From positions 61,393,700 through 61,457,699 of the forward strand of contig NC_029516.1 of assembly GCF_001577835.2 (NCBI RefSeq): 64,000 nucleotides of DNA. The letters run 5' to 3'. The notes under the pieces were generated by a model. The model worked only from the letters and a program-made list of their open reading frames with translations, was not told the DNA's origin and did not search any database. Positions 11,346 to 24,932 of this stretch are shown piece by piece. How positions within the stretch are numbered: position 1 is the stretch's first letter; each line of letters starts with the position of its first letter. The translations under genes were made by a program, and so were the position numbers. The DNA comes from Coturnix japonica. Lineage: Eukaryota; Chordata; Aves; Galliformes; Phasianidae.

Positions 11346-14300
11346 TTCACTTTTCCAAATAACCTCATGGCAAAAAAAACACCTTCTTAGATGAGCAAAG
11401 CCCCCAGAGCCTTTCTTTATATAGCCATAGTCTTGGTTAAAATTGCATAGTCAGAGTTAGAGATTGATGGTATTCTAAAGATCCAAGGGCTGCCAGACTC
11501 AAATTCACTGTCAGCTTGGTTTGGCTGGTTTCAGTCAGTATATGTGACACACAGATGAGCAGCCTGAGCAGTATCATAGATATAGAGAGTTGAGAAACCC
11601 ATTTAGCTGCCCCAAGGGCACTAGAAGCTATTACAAAACACAACAGCAAGAGGCAGGGGGGCAGAGTCTCTTTTCCACCTGCTGGGGTATTTCCAAGGTG
11701 ATGTGACACTGAGAAATTGTCTTTATTGCAGAATACCATCATCTCTGATTGCTTTCCAGTCCCTTTCCAGTTCCCTGAGGAATCACACTGTTGTTGCAGG
11801 TACTTCTCTCTCAGTCTTTCTCAAGAAGAAAGCCATTCCAGTTCAGAGAGCAGGTACAGTAACTCAAAGGGGAAAAAGAAGTCTTCTCAGAATAATCTAT
11901 CTTTAAGAAAACCACTTGGGTTTGCTGAGCATACATACATTTCATAAAAAAATGAATCCAAAGTATTTTTCTCTTGGTTAGTGAATAGATAAAGATGAGG
12001 AGAAGAACTTTATTTTCTCTTCATTTGAAAATGGCCCTTTTACAGTATCCATTATGGAATCAATATCTTTCTCCCCCAAACTACAACACTGATAGAATCC
12101 CAAAATATGAAAAACACAGACCAAGTTACATTTTGCCAGCAAAATAAATACTCCTATCTTCAGAAAGTACGTATTAGTGTTGTTTAATTTACTGCATTTG
12201 TTTTGACAGCTTTGGAGACAGCTTTTTACAATTTGGACTTTACTATATTTTAAAATGGATAAAAAATCCTAGCATGCTATAGTTCGTATGACTATAGAAA
12301 CAGCTAAATATCCTATATTATTCTTTTATTTATTTCCTCTCTACGTCAGCACCACAGTCAGCATAAAATTTTACATAATGTGCAGCTACCTGAGATTTTA
12401 ACTGCTACAGGGATAAGTGCCTCCTGTTATAATTCCTTGGCTTGCAGTGACTTATCTCCACTGGAAAGTATAACAACACAGCTGACTGTTGTGCACACTT
12501 TGCTCCATCTACTTACAAAGCTGGTGTTTCAATTAGAAATTTCTAGCAGGTCAACCAAACAGAAGTACATGAAAACAGACAGAGTAAATTATCTACATGG
12601 TTAGATCCAGCTGTTGGAGCTCCCCTTAAGGGGCTTAGCTGCATGTATTTCACCAAAGTTAATGGGAACCATATATTTATCTTCCCTCATATTACTGACA
12701 TTGTACCCCCCGCTATGGCTAAAGCAAAGCAGTTCTCAGAATTTTTGCTTTCATGGCATCTCACAAGCCTTCTGAGCATGCTGCCTGCCACAGGCAATCT
12801 TCCTGCCTCTCCTTTTTCCGTATACACCTCCTCACCTCTCTGTCAGTTTTACATTCATGTATCACAGCTGCAAATAGCAGCTCCAAATGCAGTTGGAATC
12901 CTATAGTGTTACCCACTGCACACATTATGAAGATACTAACTTCAGAAAGTACTGTATCACTCTCATCCAGCTACTTTTTTAATCTCTATCCTCTATATAA
13001 TGGCCAACAGACATTAAACCTCTCATGTGAAGGTGACCTTGGCAAAATATCTGTATGACAAATAAATGTCTTAAAACATAGCTGTTGGTGCATTCTAATT
13101 CCTGTAATTATTCCATTTTTGTCCCATTGGCTCTGTTTCGGCTGAAGAAGGGAATGGGACCATTGTTATGTACAGAGGATGAAGATCGACGTAGAAGGAG
13201 CTAAGCTGCTAAACAGGCAGTTAGAGAATGTAATTTCCCGATCATCAAACTAAATTTTATTTATGCCTTGGACTGAATTCTTCTATAGAGTGCACATGTT
13301 TAATCAAACCTTCATTAATGCCATCCTGGCATCTTTAATAGGTAACACCCTGGGGAATGGAGACTTGTACCTCAATTTTTATTGTTGTTTATTCATGGAA
13401 TACAGACCCTACAGGAATACCCACCTGTTTATGCTTTGAATCCCTCTCTCTTTCCTCAGTGGAAATTCTTCTACCAAACTCTGCTAACAGGCATCTGAAG
13501 GATGAGGAGATTTAATCTAGGAGTACTGGAAAAGCCAAAGTTCAGATGCTAATTCTTGAGCAAAAAATCCAACCAGTAAAAATAATAACAACAACAACCC
13601 ACAAGGACTGAATAGCTTAAGGCATTTGTAATGGTTCTGCACATCCCTATCAGTGATTCACATCTTGACCAGTGGCTCAAACCCAGTGCAGGAGCTTCAA
13701 GGGAAGCTCCATCCTTTGCTTGAATTCAGTCAGTGCCTAAATAAATGCTGTCCCCTCCCAAGGGCTGCTGTTAAAAAAATTCACCTGGTGAGACCACCTG
13801 GTCACTTGGTACTCCAGGCATTTTTAATGATCCTTCATAAAACCCACTGTGGAAATTCTCTGAGACTCTTCTTGAATTACCTCCCTATGCCTTGATTTAT
13901 CTGATTTAAGGAAGCTTGAGCACCCTGTAAAAGTACCTTGTGCTCTCAAAAATGTGTGAAATAGCACCAGCAGGATTATCAGTCTGTAGAAACACATTCA
14001 TGAATCTCTGTTGGAGCAGAGTCAAGCTCTACAAGGACAAATGAACAACATCTTTGGTATAGACAGGACACTTACAACTGGACATTTTCTTACTAGCTTG
14101 AATATGACACCTCTTGATTAAGTTCATCCTGTTGAGTTACCAGTAGATAAAAAACTTTGTACATCTACCTTCAGGTTTTCACAGAGATTGATTAGATAAT
14201 GAACCAGATTCCTGACACTTTAATTTCTCCCTGAGCTACAAAATGCTTTGAATACGATACTAAGCAGTGGGAGTACATTCATGTCACTGCTGGGGACACT

Positions 14301-14382
14301 GTTATGCAAAGTGATCAGACAGAACTTCTGGAGAAGGCAAGTAGTCTACAGTAGCAGACACTTCCCAGTGTAAATGTACAAC
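11346..14382. other. Intergenic, no gene recognised
   Basis: AT-rich with short unsupported frames. A near-palindrome (CTCCCCTTAAGGGGC-like) sits near 12619-12634. No repeat family or exon recognised. Confidence 0.45.
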
Positions 14383-14612
14383 TCATAGAATCATAGAATG
14401 GTTTGAGTTGGAAGGGACCTCTAAGATCACCTAGTTCCAACCACCCTGCTATAGTCAGGGGCACCACCTACTAGAGCAGGTTGCTCAAAGACCCATCCAG
14501 TCTGGCCTTGAATTGTTCCAGGGATAGGGCATCCACAGCCTCCCTGGGCAACCTGTTCCAGTATCTCACCATCCTCACAGGAAAGCGTTTCTCTCCAATA
14601 TGTTCTCAGAAT
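14383..14612 (-). mobile_element. CR1 LINE 3'-end fragment
   Basis: Starts with the tail TCATAGAATCATAGAATGG, then GTTTGAGTTGGAAGGGACCT and the CR1 3' block, extending about 230 bp before similarity ends. 5'-truncated, as most CR1 copies are. Minus orientation. Confidence 0.9.
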
Positions 14613-17600
14613 GTCTACTTAAAGTGGAGAACTGGACCACTTTGCGTGTTGCTGAACAAAGTTCCCTTTGCTTTCCATGTGAATAGACAATAGCCTTTGG
14701 AAGAGGTCATTGCATAGGAAATCTGTCTGCTACAGTGGATTATTAAGCTTTCAAAACATTTTATTATATTTCAGAGAAGCAGGAAAACAATGTTCCCCCA
14801 AGAAACCAGCAGAATAATTCTAAATTAATAGCAGAATAACTTCCCAGAGCAAGAAATCTGTAATTCTGAGTATGAACATGCTGTGGTGCCTGTTACTGTG
14901 TTATACCAAAACATAGTAACATAAATACTTGTATTTCTACTTTCAAAGATTCTGCAATGTTTTCTTTCTTACTTTTATTTTCCAAATACAGTCATTTACC
15001 CAAACTCAAAAATTTTATCTCTTAACCTTCTATACGTCCTGAGTAGAACAATTACCCTAAGCTTACACTTTTGTGTGATTTCACTTTAAAGGAGACTAAT
15101 CCGAGCCTACCAGATTTGGCATCTAGAAACATTTATAGCTGTCAAATCTAATGAAACTCAAGTGATTGATCTTCTAGGTAGCAGCTGCAGCATCCTCCAG
15201 AAACTAATTTAATATGAGATCTGTGGCAAATCCATAGAAACTGGGTTGTTCAGATGCTCATTTGACTTCCCTTTTTTCCTTTGGTTGTTTAGATACAGTG
15301 GGCCGTAAGAGCATAATAAGGCTGTAGAAGCAGATGTGAGCAGAGAGTTTGTCCCATTAGGTATAACAGCATTCAGAAGGAGCTGGAATGGACATTCAGA
15401 GAATATTACGTACTTTGGGGATTTTGTGCACACACCACCTACATTCTGCAAATACATTCCTGACAGCATTTTGGTTCTTTTTCGCATGCATTACCGATGC
15501 TGCAAATGATTGTATTGTTAGTAGATTATGGATTTGGTGCTCCTGTAACTGCTGAAGAGACCACTAGTAAGAATATTATTTTTCTTGTCACATGGCTGCT
15601 CTCTGTTTTGATTTCCTAGTATAGTATTGTCCAATATAGCAAATCACTTGTAATATTTCAAATTAATTTAAGAATCTCGTGGTTTGATTTGATTGTCTCT
15701 TGGTTATGTCACACTTCAGGTGATCCATTTCAAATAACCCAAATTGCAGGGTTAGTTTCTGCATGAGAAACAGGTCCTAAAAGTATGTTGTTTCTTTCAA
15801 GAACAAAATCATCCTGCCTGTGATGCAGTAACACCCAAACTTCATTTGGACAATATTAACTTGAATATGATAGGTAGAAATAGAAAAAAAACAACAAACC
15901 AATGTCACCATCAGTCTCTATCAGCATTGTGAAAGAGAAATGCTGTCAGGTAGAGATGCTTTCAACTATGGGAAATTTAAAGGACTTTTTAAAGAATAAA
16001 ACTTGCACATTTTATTGGCAAAGGGTTGAAGAGAAGAGTAGCCGAGGATTGTGAGGACTGCAGGTAACCAGAGACAGAAAGTAGAAGTGAAGAGGTACAA
16101 GTGTGGTTAATGCAGAGGTGAGAGTGAAGGAAAGATGCTGGTGGATCTGGAAGAGGGATATGACATGAGCTGAGGGTCTCAGGTGGAAGAAAGAGACTGG
16201 AAACTTCTCTCCAAGTGGAGCAATGGCTGATCTGTTCTCCTCTCCTGCTCCTCAGAAATCTAGCTAGAAAGGAGAGAGACCTATCCTCTTGCACAGCTGA
16301 CACCATGTACACTGATGCAGAGAAGAGCACACAGCCCGAGTGTGGGAAACTGGCCCTGAGTCTGGGGAAATCCATCACCTCCACTGAACCCACTCATATG
16401 TAAGTTAGATCATGGACTTAAACCTTGGTCCTGAGCACCTCTCCAAGACCTCCATTTAAGCTATCATTTTCTTGTATGTCTGAGTCTTGCACCTCTCATT
16501 TCCTCTCTCTCAAGAGAGTGTACAGACTTTCAGAGGTGCTGAGTGAAGGCTCAGAGATGAAGACAGCAGGAGAGATGAGACTGCAGGTAAGGGTCTGATT
16601 TGATGTCCTCTAATAAACTGCTGGCTGTGATGTGCCAACAGAGAAGCAAAAAGTGTCAGTACAAATCATATTTCTTGCCATTTTTATGGCACAGTTACTT
16701 GATAGCACACATCCACAAGGGAGCGGTGGTGGGAAAGGGCTGGAAAGGAAATCAGAGCAGTACATGTTGAGAGGAAATCAGAGTAGAAGAGAGAAATTCC
16801 AGCTTCTCCATCAGCTACCAGCATGCCTGCTGAAATGCCTGACAAGATCTGAGAGCACTGACCAAAGTTGTACCTACAGAAAATAACAGCTTTACTTCTA
16901 TGAATTTTACAACCAACAAGTTCAATGTTTATATTATTATCTAAAATCAAGATCTTTGCATTGTAGAAGTTAAAACTGAAAGCGATTAGGAAGAGCATTC
17001 AAGCACTGCTGTTTACCACACTTCAATTTATGGATTTGTAAAATAAGGGATCTTAATTTATGTACTTATAAAAGAAGGGATCTTTGCTAGACTAAGTTCT
17101 GTTTGTTGCTAGTCAGTAGAAATTTGCCTTAATGGTAGAACTGGCTGCTCTTCAGTAAGTGAATAAATAAATACCATAAATCTAATCTGCAGTTATTTAG
17201 AAATTAATTCATATCAGTCAAAATGTTATCTATGCATTTCAAAATAACCAGTGGCTTACTGCTCAGCACAAAAAATACATCTCTAGACTTGTGCTTCAAG
17301 AACTAATAAACATTAATTCTGCATTAAAATGCTTGCTCTTGGCTGACCGCATTGTTTTTCTGTTATGCCTCTTTTTCAATATTTTACCAAAAGAGCAACA
17401 GAAGTAATGGAAAAAATGTTTGAAGATTTTCATATATCTACATCAAATGAAAGTGATGCAGTCATTGCTTATTGCAGTGTCTGACAACAATGACAGAACA
17501 CTGATGGCAAATCTTTCACTGTAAGCAGGATAAATAACTTTACAAGCCTGAAGGAAATGAATGGGCCTAACAAGTTTGCAAGATGTTAGCAGTAATCATA

Positions 17601-19769
17601 ATCATGCCTTTGAAGATCTATCTGCTATTAAGAACAAAAAGAAGTCCAGATTACATTTACATGTATTCATTTCACATATTCATACACTCATTCTCACATT
17701 CTAGAACCATTTCTTCCATATGTGTGACTTCTGCACGCACATTTAAAGAAGCCATACACATTCCGTTTTTGTATTCAGTAGTCAAGAACTGCTGCAAAGA
17801 ATACTCTTGCAGCTTGTTGTATGAAGTGTTTCTATTTCCATGCCGCACGGTATTTTCTTTCTCATCAGTCAGACCTCAAAATTAAAAAGGTAGATTCATT
17901 AATTCATGTATAACTGTTCTGTTCCCACTCAAATCAGTGCTATATCGCATGTTCTAAATCTTCCATTTTCTGCACTAGACTTACAGTCGTGTAATACAGG
18001 AAGAAGCATTCTTAAAATAAATATATAGGTTTGAGCCAAAGACTAGCTATGCTTGAACCTTGGAGAAATGTGAGTCTGGATATAGATATTTGTATTTAAT
18101 CTTTGTATGTTATTTTACTTAAAGGATCATGTTGGAAAAGTGACTGCAATTGATTGTGTAGAACTGTGCATTCTTTCTCTTCCAATAAGTTTTCTTTTTA
18201 ACCCTCGTCCTGCTCCCTTTTCTTCTCTTTGTACAATAATCACAGGATGGTGCAAGTATGAGAAATAATGATCTGTAAATGCAGGAAACTGAGGGCAATT
18301 TTGTGAAAAGCAGATGGAATTCTAGATCTGTAACACTGGCACTAATTTGCTCAAATTTATTTTTAACCTGTTGGTCTTCAGAAACATTTGCTTTTCTTTA
18401 GAGAAAAATAAAATTGCTCATGATGTTACTACTAAGCTGACAGGATGGGAGAATTTTGGAAAAGTAGGATGATTACAGCTCACTTGAAGAAATTACACAG
18501 TCAGTTAATAAGGATGCTTTTGGTGTGAGTGGAAGTTACTGAAGCTGGTTAAGATGTGAAACCTTCTAAATCAAATTGAATTTTAAAAATGAACTAATAA
18601 ATCTCCTCACAGCACACGTTAATCACATTAACCGGTATCTTTTGGCAAGGTGACTCAGAAAACAGAGTCAGTGTGAGATATTAAGCCTGGAGACCTGGAT
18701 GATATTTAGAAGGTCTTAATGTGGATCCACAAATCAAAAATTTGATGTGAATGTTGGCTCAACAGCCTCTAGAAGTTGTCAGTTTAATTTGTTTGGACCA
18801 GATTCTGATTTTCTAGCCAGGTGAAAAGGGGTAACTACTTTAGATCAGTTAGATCATAGCTTTTCTGATGTAGTTAGTAATAATACAAGATTTTTCAACT
18901 TTATTCTGGAAGTTAAAGGACTTCAGAGATCTTGCACTTTTCAGGACACAAAATGGTTGTTCGTTAATAATGATATAGAAGGAATCTAATAGGTATCTAA
19001 GGTATCTATCTAATAGATACACTGGTCCTTTGGGTCAGACCCAAGAGAGAGATGGCATAGAGTGCAGCAGGTTGCTCATGGAGCACTGTATGGACACAAG
19101 GACTCCTCCTAAGGACTCCTTCTACTGGTTTGTGCCCACAAGTCATCAGAGGGTTACTTGTGGTTGGCTCAACAGCTGGTTCCAGTAGCTGCTGGATTTA
19201 ATGGCAGGGTGAGAGTTGACAGGGTAGTATTTGCCTTCATGTTTCCTTGCTCTGTTTTTGTGTGTGCAGTGATGCTCCACAATGAGTAGATCTCTGTAGG
19301 ACACACCTCTCAGAAGGCTTTTTGCTGAAATTTATTTGGCCTCTTATAGAATACATTGACCTAGTATTGAATGCATACTTCAAAATATCAGGCAGTTTCA
19401 ATGTAGGTATGCTGACAAATCAAAATATAAACCAGTTGGCATCACCAAGCATCAATGTGTACACTAGCAACAATACAGTGACTCATCAGTTGCTATTATG
19501 AAATTCTGTATCAGTAAGCCTGCCCATTAGATACAATAATATAGATAAGCAGAATAAGGTCTCCCCTTTTACCCTGAGGACCTGGGAACTGGCCAACCTA
19601 ACAGATAAGTACTTGCCATGGAGACTCGCTTCACGTGTGCAGTCTTATCTCTTTTACCTTTGTTTGCTTTTTTTGCCTTTCATATATATTTTTTGCATTT
19701 TTTCTTCTGAAAGTACCAGCCATCACATGCCTTTGCAGGGCAGGAGGTGGTACAGTACAGATTTGAAGT
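14613..19769. other. Intergenic, no gene recognised
   Basis: AT-rich. A purine-rich stretch (GAGAGA-type) spans roughly 16000-16260, and two diverged copies of a unit of about 30 bp containing AAGGGATCTT lie at about 17030-17088. Short frames have no recognisable homology. Confidence 0.45.
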
Positions 19770-20838
19770 GTAGACTGCTTGGTGAATAAGGAATTAGTTG
19801 GATGGTCTCAGTCAGAGGGTTGTGATTAGCAGCTCTATGTCCACATAGAAGCTAATGATGAGTGGTGTCCCTCAGGAGTCTGTCCTGGGACTGGTACTCT
19901 TTAACAACACTATCAGTGACATAGATGATGGGATTGAGAGCAACCTCAGCAAGTCCACAGAAGACACCAAGCCGAAGAGTGCAGGTGATGCAACAGAAGG
20001 AAGGTATGCCATCCAGAGGGACCTCAACAGGCTTGAAAAGTGGGTTCATGAGAACATAATGGAACTCAACAAGGCCAAGTGCAAGTTGCTGCAACTGGTC
20101 CAGGGCAATCCCAGATATACAAACAGCCTGGGAGAAGAACTCAATGAAAGTAGCCCTGCAGAGAAGGTCTTAGGGTTACTGGTAGATAAAAATCTTAACA
20201 GGATCCAGCACTGTGCACTTGCAGCCTGGAAGGTAGATTGTATCCTGGGCTGCATCAGAAGAGGGGTGGCCAGCAGAGCAAGGATGTGTGATTGTTCCCC
20301 TATTCTTCACCATCATGAACCCCACCTGCAGTATTGCATCCAGGCCTGTGGCCCCAGCACAAGAAAGATGTGGAGATGTTGGAGCAGGTCCAGAAGATAG
20401 CCACAAAGATGCTCAGAGGGCTGAAACACCTCTCCTACAAAGGTAGGCTGAGGGAGTTGGGCTCTGGAGAAGAGAAAGTCCAGGAAGACCTCAGTATGGC
20501 CTTCCAGTACTTAAAAGGAGCTCATAAGCAGGAGGGAAAACAACTTTTTACACAAGCAGATAGTGATAGGACAAGGGGGAACAATTTTAAACTAAAAAAG
20601 GATAGATTTAGATTAGATGTCTGGGGAAAAATTTTAACTTTAAAATTTTTAAGACTCTGGCATAGGCTGCCCAGAGAAATTGTGGTTGCCCCAACCCTGG
20701 AAGTGTTCAAGAACAAACTGGACGGAGCCCTGGGCAACCCAATCTAGTGCATGATCTAGTGGTTGGCAACCCTGCCCACAGTGCGGGAGCTGGTACTAGA
20801 TGATCTTTGAGATACCTTCTAACTCAAGCCATTCAGTG
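19770..20838 (+). mobile_element. CR1 LINE, 5'-truncated, about 1.07 kb
   Basis: Plus orientation. It begins inside the RT domain (GAATAAGGAATTAGTTGGAT, SGVPQESVLGLVLFN) and continues through the C-terminal region (TRGNNFKLKKDRFRLDV, HRLPREIVVAPTLEVFKNKL) to the 3' UTR, ending near CTAACTCAAGCCATTCAGTG. The RT motif C reads KSTEDTK instead of FADDTK, so the catalytic Asp pair is lost. Frameshifts divide it into several frames. The usual 8-bp tail repeats are worn away. Confidence 0.9.
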
Positions 20839-22840
20839 ACAGTCACCTCTCAGCCATGACATTTACCTGCAAGATCTGCCCCTCTCCAAAGAGCTCAGCT
20901 CTGCAATAATATGATTAGTTGTATCAGCTGGCACAAAATATACTTGGGCAATGATGTGTTGTGGAAAGGATCAAATGAGGACAGGGAACTTTATAATCTG
21001 ACCTGCTGTAAAAAAAAAAAAAAAAAAAAAGACTCTGCACATTGACCTTCTTCATAGTATATAGTATACCTAAATGTGGGTGTAATCACTACAGATAGCA
21101 AACTTTTGAAATCAGAGCTGTGAAATCATAGTATGTATTTAGCACTGATCTACAGAGAAATGAAGAGGGCTTTTTTTCTGCCCACATGCAAGAGCCCAGG
21201 AACTGCAAGGAAGAATACTGAGCACAGGGTCTACATTTGGAAATCCAAAGTAATGAAATGCCCTGTGGATGAAGTGGTTTTGACTGTCACATCACCTGGC
21301 AGCTGGGAACAATTCAAGGTGCACCAATTGCCAATGTCTCTTCTAACTCTCCATTCATTCATCAAAATGACAACAATATATTGTATGGCTTTAGGTCAGG
21401 TAAACAACACAATTGATTTCCCCTGCATATTTTTTACTACATCACCCTTAGTACTACCATCTGAGATGTATTTGAAGGGGATCAGTGTTGTGATTGGGCT
21501 CAGTACAGAGATCTGCAATTAAAGGAAATGCACATGCTGCTGCATTTTACCAAACTGGAAAGAGAAGGGTGAGATTGATGTGGAGGTGACAAGGTAGAAG
21601 CAGCTCAGTTTTTGTGCTGTTCAAAAAAAATGGAATGAATTCACTAACCAGAACAAGGATACAGACAGCATAAGGTAAGTCTGATACAGAGGCAGAAGCA
21701 GCCCAGTGTTCACCCACCAACTCCAGATTCAAGACTGCTCTCCTGAAAGCTGGTCTCTGTTAAACCTGCTGATAAAATGTGTGCTCCCTCTTCATTGATA
21801 GCAGTGCCAAGAACAAGACAAGAACAATGCTCTGTTGAGAGAAGTTATTCAGAATCTGTGGAGGAGGTTATGTGACACAGGAATTTTTTAGTACTAGATT
21901 GCCAAACATGAAAGCTATAGTCTATATTTTGTGTTGCAATACAGACAAAAGAGATGATGAAAGCTGGAGGGAGGACTTGGCTTCATGTTTTTTAAACCCA
22001 TTCTCTCTTTCTGTTACATTAGCACAGAAAACAGAAGTTTGTACACAGTCCTGCAAGGTGCTGAATGCTCTCTTTCTATTTAAATCATTGCATTCAAGAT
22101 AGAGCACACTTTTCAGAATAGGCCTTATTTTTAAGCATAGGCAAGATTTGTTAAGGAGCACTGATTTCCCCATGGATTTACATGGATTCTAAAAAAAGAA
22201 GCTAGTATAAGAAGCAATTTAGATGAAGTAAAAGAATTGGAATTTGCCATGCTACTGTATTGCTTCTGTTTTACACCTTGGTCATTTCCTTTGTGAATGA
22301 TTAATTAGGTTGCAAGTGATTAGATTAGGCAAGTATGCTGACTCAGAGCTTAATAAGTACATATGAAGAAATTGAAGGGAAAAGGCATAGTAAATAAACA
22401 ATATATTTTACAGTGAGCTTATTTTTGCTAGGTCAAGGTAATAGTTCTTTTAACCTATACTAAATGCATATGAATGATGATTGCAAAATAACCTTAGAAA
22501 TCTCTCAGAAGTTCAGACTAATGCACAGAAACAGGATTCATTATGCCTCCAAAATTATTTCATTGAAGTATACAAAGTGAAATTTCTTTACAGAAGATAT
22601 ATTTTCAAGAGTTTAGACCATGAAGTGCAAAGTGTTAGTAACTTAGGTCTTCAGGTCAAGGAACAAGGAAAAAACATTGAGCTTGGTTCCACTGATAGGT
22701 CCTTCAAATTCTAAAAAAGAATTGATGTCCATGTGTTTCTTGTGCCTTTCATTTTTCCAGTAGAAAGGGCTGGGATATTATGCAGTGGCCCATCTTCTTC
22801 AGAAATATGAGTACATGTTCAAAGCACCTAACTAGAGATG
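20839..22840. other. Intergenic, no gene recognised
   Basis: Contains a run of 21 A at 21010-21030, which could be a microsatellite or an old poly(A) tail, but nothing upstream of it was recognised as a retrocopy. Otherwise AT-rich, with unsupported short frames. Confidence 0.45.
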
Positions 22841-23368
22841 TCATAGAATCATAGAATCACTCAGGTTGGAAAAGATCATCGAGTCCAACCATGACCAAAC
22901 CACACTACCCTAACTAACAACGCTCTGCTAAATCATGACCCCGAGCACCACATCCAAATCATTTCCAAACACATCCAGGGATGGTGACTTGGCAACCTCC
23001 CTGGGGAGCCTATTCCAGTGCTTAACAACAGACCCTTTCTGTGAAGAAGTGTTTCCTAATATCCAACCTAAACTTACCCTGGTGCAACCTGAGGCTATTT
23101 TCCCTCATCCTGTCACCTGTCACCAATGAGAAGAGACCAACCACGTTCTCACTGCAATCACCTTTCAGGTATTGGAAGAGAACAATAAGGTCTCTCGACC
23201 TCCTTATCCCTAGACTAACAGCACCAGTTCCCTCAGTCTCTCCTCATAGGGCACATTCTCCAAGCACTTCACTAGCCTTGCTGCCTTTCTCTGGACCTGC
23301 TCCAGCACCTCAATGTTATTTCTGTACTGTGGTGCCCAAAACTGAGCACAGTACTTGAGGTAAATGTC
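22841..23368 (-). mobile_element. CR1 LINE 3' fragment of a divergent subfamily
   Basis: Tail TCATAGAATCATAGAATCAC followed by CAGGTTGGAAAAGATCATCG and the TCCAACCATGACC block typical of a different CR1 branch from the neighbouring copies. It then runs through the CR1 C-terminal coding region (AAACTTACCCTGGTGCAACC, TCTCCTCATAGGGCACATTC). About 530 bp, minus orientation, 5'-truncated. Confidence 0.88.
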
Positions 23369-23649
23369 CCAGTGACCAACTCATTAACTCCTGAAAGATT
23401 TCCCTGTCTTTCTTCTCATCCCTACTGCTAGGGCACACATCTGCAGAGCATAACTGACATAATTCTGATCCATGCCTGGCCTTGCAGGACTGAGTTTACT
23501 GATGATATAGAGCATGTTTTATAGGCTGTACCTGTTTAACAGTTTATTGGCAAAACAGATGAGAATATATAGGCTTCCTGACTTGCTGACTTCTCTTTGA
23601 CTGGTAGGCTGGCAGTAATGCCCAAGAAGGAAAACAAATCATTCCTATT

Positions 23650-23670
23650 GTTTTGTTTTGTTTTGTTTTA
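23650..23670. repeat. (TTTTG)n simple repeat
   Basis: About four tandem TTTTG units. Short microsatellite in intergenic DNA. Confidence 0.8.
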
Positions 23671-24267
23671 TTTCCTGGAAATTTAATTAGAAAAAAGCAT
23701 GTGCAGAATTTGGTAACATTCCTTACACCTTGTCTGTAATTTCAGTGGGTCAAGTGTTCCTTAGAAGGACATCTCCATCATCTCATCCTTGGTACATATG
23801 GCAGTCAGCAGCAGTGATTAAACCTAGGCAGTTATTTACCACAAAAAGAGGATCAGGAAATTTCTGAAGGTTTGGTTAACCCCCACAAGATTTACATGCA
23901 GGTTTACAAGTTCAATTGGATACTCTGAAGGACCTCAGCAGGATATCTTACAGATTTTCAGTGGGAATACTGAAATCATGGAGTGGTAGGCAAAAATAAC
24001 ATGAAGATGACTGAAGGCCAGTTTACAACTGTTCTTATTCCAGGAAACTTTTGAGGCTTAGAAAACAAGCAACAAAAGCACAGAAAGAAATCCAGAAAAA
24101 AAAATATTGAAGACTGTAGGTCCTGGCATCACACCAGAGAAGATTAATGTATGGCAATGAAAATGCAATTTGAAGTATGAAACACCTTAAGATACTTTCA
24201 TTCAAATTTGAGCTGTTTATTTTCATGTGATTCATTCATATTTCTTAAGGTAATTTTGATCAAATGT

Positions 24268-24422
24268 TGAACTGCCCCCCTGCTGCCATCTGTCACACAG
24301 CCACAGCATGTAATGAGATACTGGTGGGAAGGTTGAGCCTCTACTGCCATTGCACCAACATCCACCCCTGATTTTGTGGGACATTTTAAAACAGGAAGCA
24401 TTACTTTCTGAGCAGCCCTCAT
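24268..24422. mobile_element. Mariner MITE (Galluhop/Mariner1-like), right-half fragment
   Basis: Matches the right half of the mariner copy at 51286-51827: shared CTGCCATCTGTCACAC-type sequence, then ACTGGTGGGAAGGTTGAGCC and TCTACTGCCAT, and a terminal ACAGGAAGCATTACTTTCTG (compare AAGAGGCATTACTTTTGGAC there). Left half absent. Non-coding. It lies about 370 bp upstream of the sulfotransferase start codon. Confidence 0.8.
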
Positions 24423-24657
24423 ATAACTTGTTGAATTACATTGATCCTATTTTATGACAACATGTAATGATCGGTCTGACATTTCCCACAGTTAATATAA
24501 TTTGACTATCACTCCTTTTCCTCCTCTTGAAAGCTAATAAATGACGACACACATTTTTGATGACACTGCATTTCTGTTATTTATCAAATGACCTCTAATA
24601 TTTCAATTGCCTTTATCAACTAACTTGAAAAATCGATATCCAAGATGCACAGAAAAC

Positions 24658-24665
24658 TATATAAG
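24658..24665 (+). promoter_or_regulatory. TATA-like box of the sulfotransferase gene
   Basis: TATATAAG lies 123 bp before the start codon, a spacing that would give a 5' leader of roughly 90-100 nt if transcription starts 25-30 bp downstream. No upstream splice signal is needed. Inference from motif and distance only. Confidence 0.45.
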
Positions 24666-24787
24666 CTTGAGGTTTGTATTGTTGATCTCAATTTGTTACT
24701 TCATGCCATCTGACCTAGAGGTTACTCTTAAACCCTCTCGGCATTTCACTGCTATCTGATTTGCAGGAATCGAAGGCTTAAGCAAAC

Positions 24788-24932
24788 ATGTCCAACCTCA
24801 GTGAGGCAGAACTCATTCACAAGTTTAATGGGATTTCCTTTACCACCAGGTCTTCTCCAGAGCTTTTAAATTCCTTGGATGCATTTGATGCTAGAGAAGA
24901 TGATGTCCTTTTGGTTTCCTACCCCAAATCTG
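24788..24932 (+). CDS. SULT6B1L: SULT6B1-like coding exon 1
   Basis: Start ATG of [13 protein letters not shown]. Encodes residues 1-48 plus one base, ending inside the PAPS loop (SYPKS|G) at a GTAAG donor. This is the normal SULT boundary position. Confidence 0.93.

Noticed and set aside
19852-20747. Overlapping open frames on both strands resembling a reverse transcriptase gene
   Set aside because: These are decayed pieces of a 5'-truncated CR1 LINE, not a host gene; the RT catalytic pair is lost.
21010-21030. Poly(A) tail of a processed pseudogene
   Set aside because: A run of 21 A is present, but the sequence upstream matches no recognised coding sequence and no polyadenylation signal precedes it.
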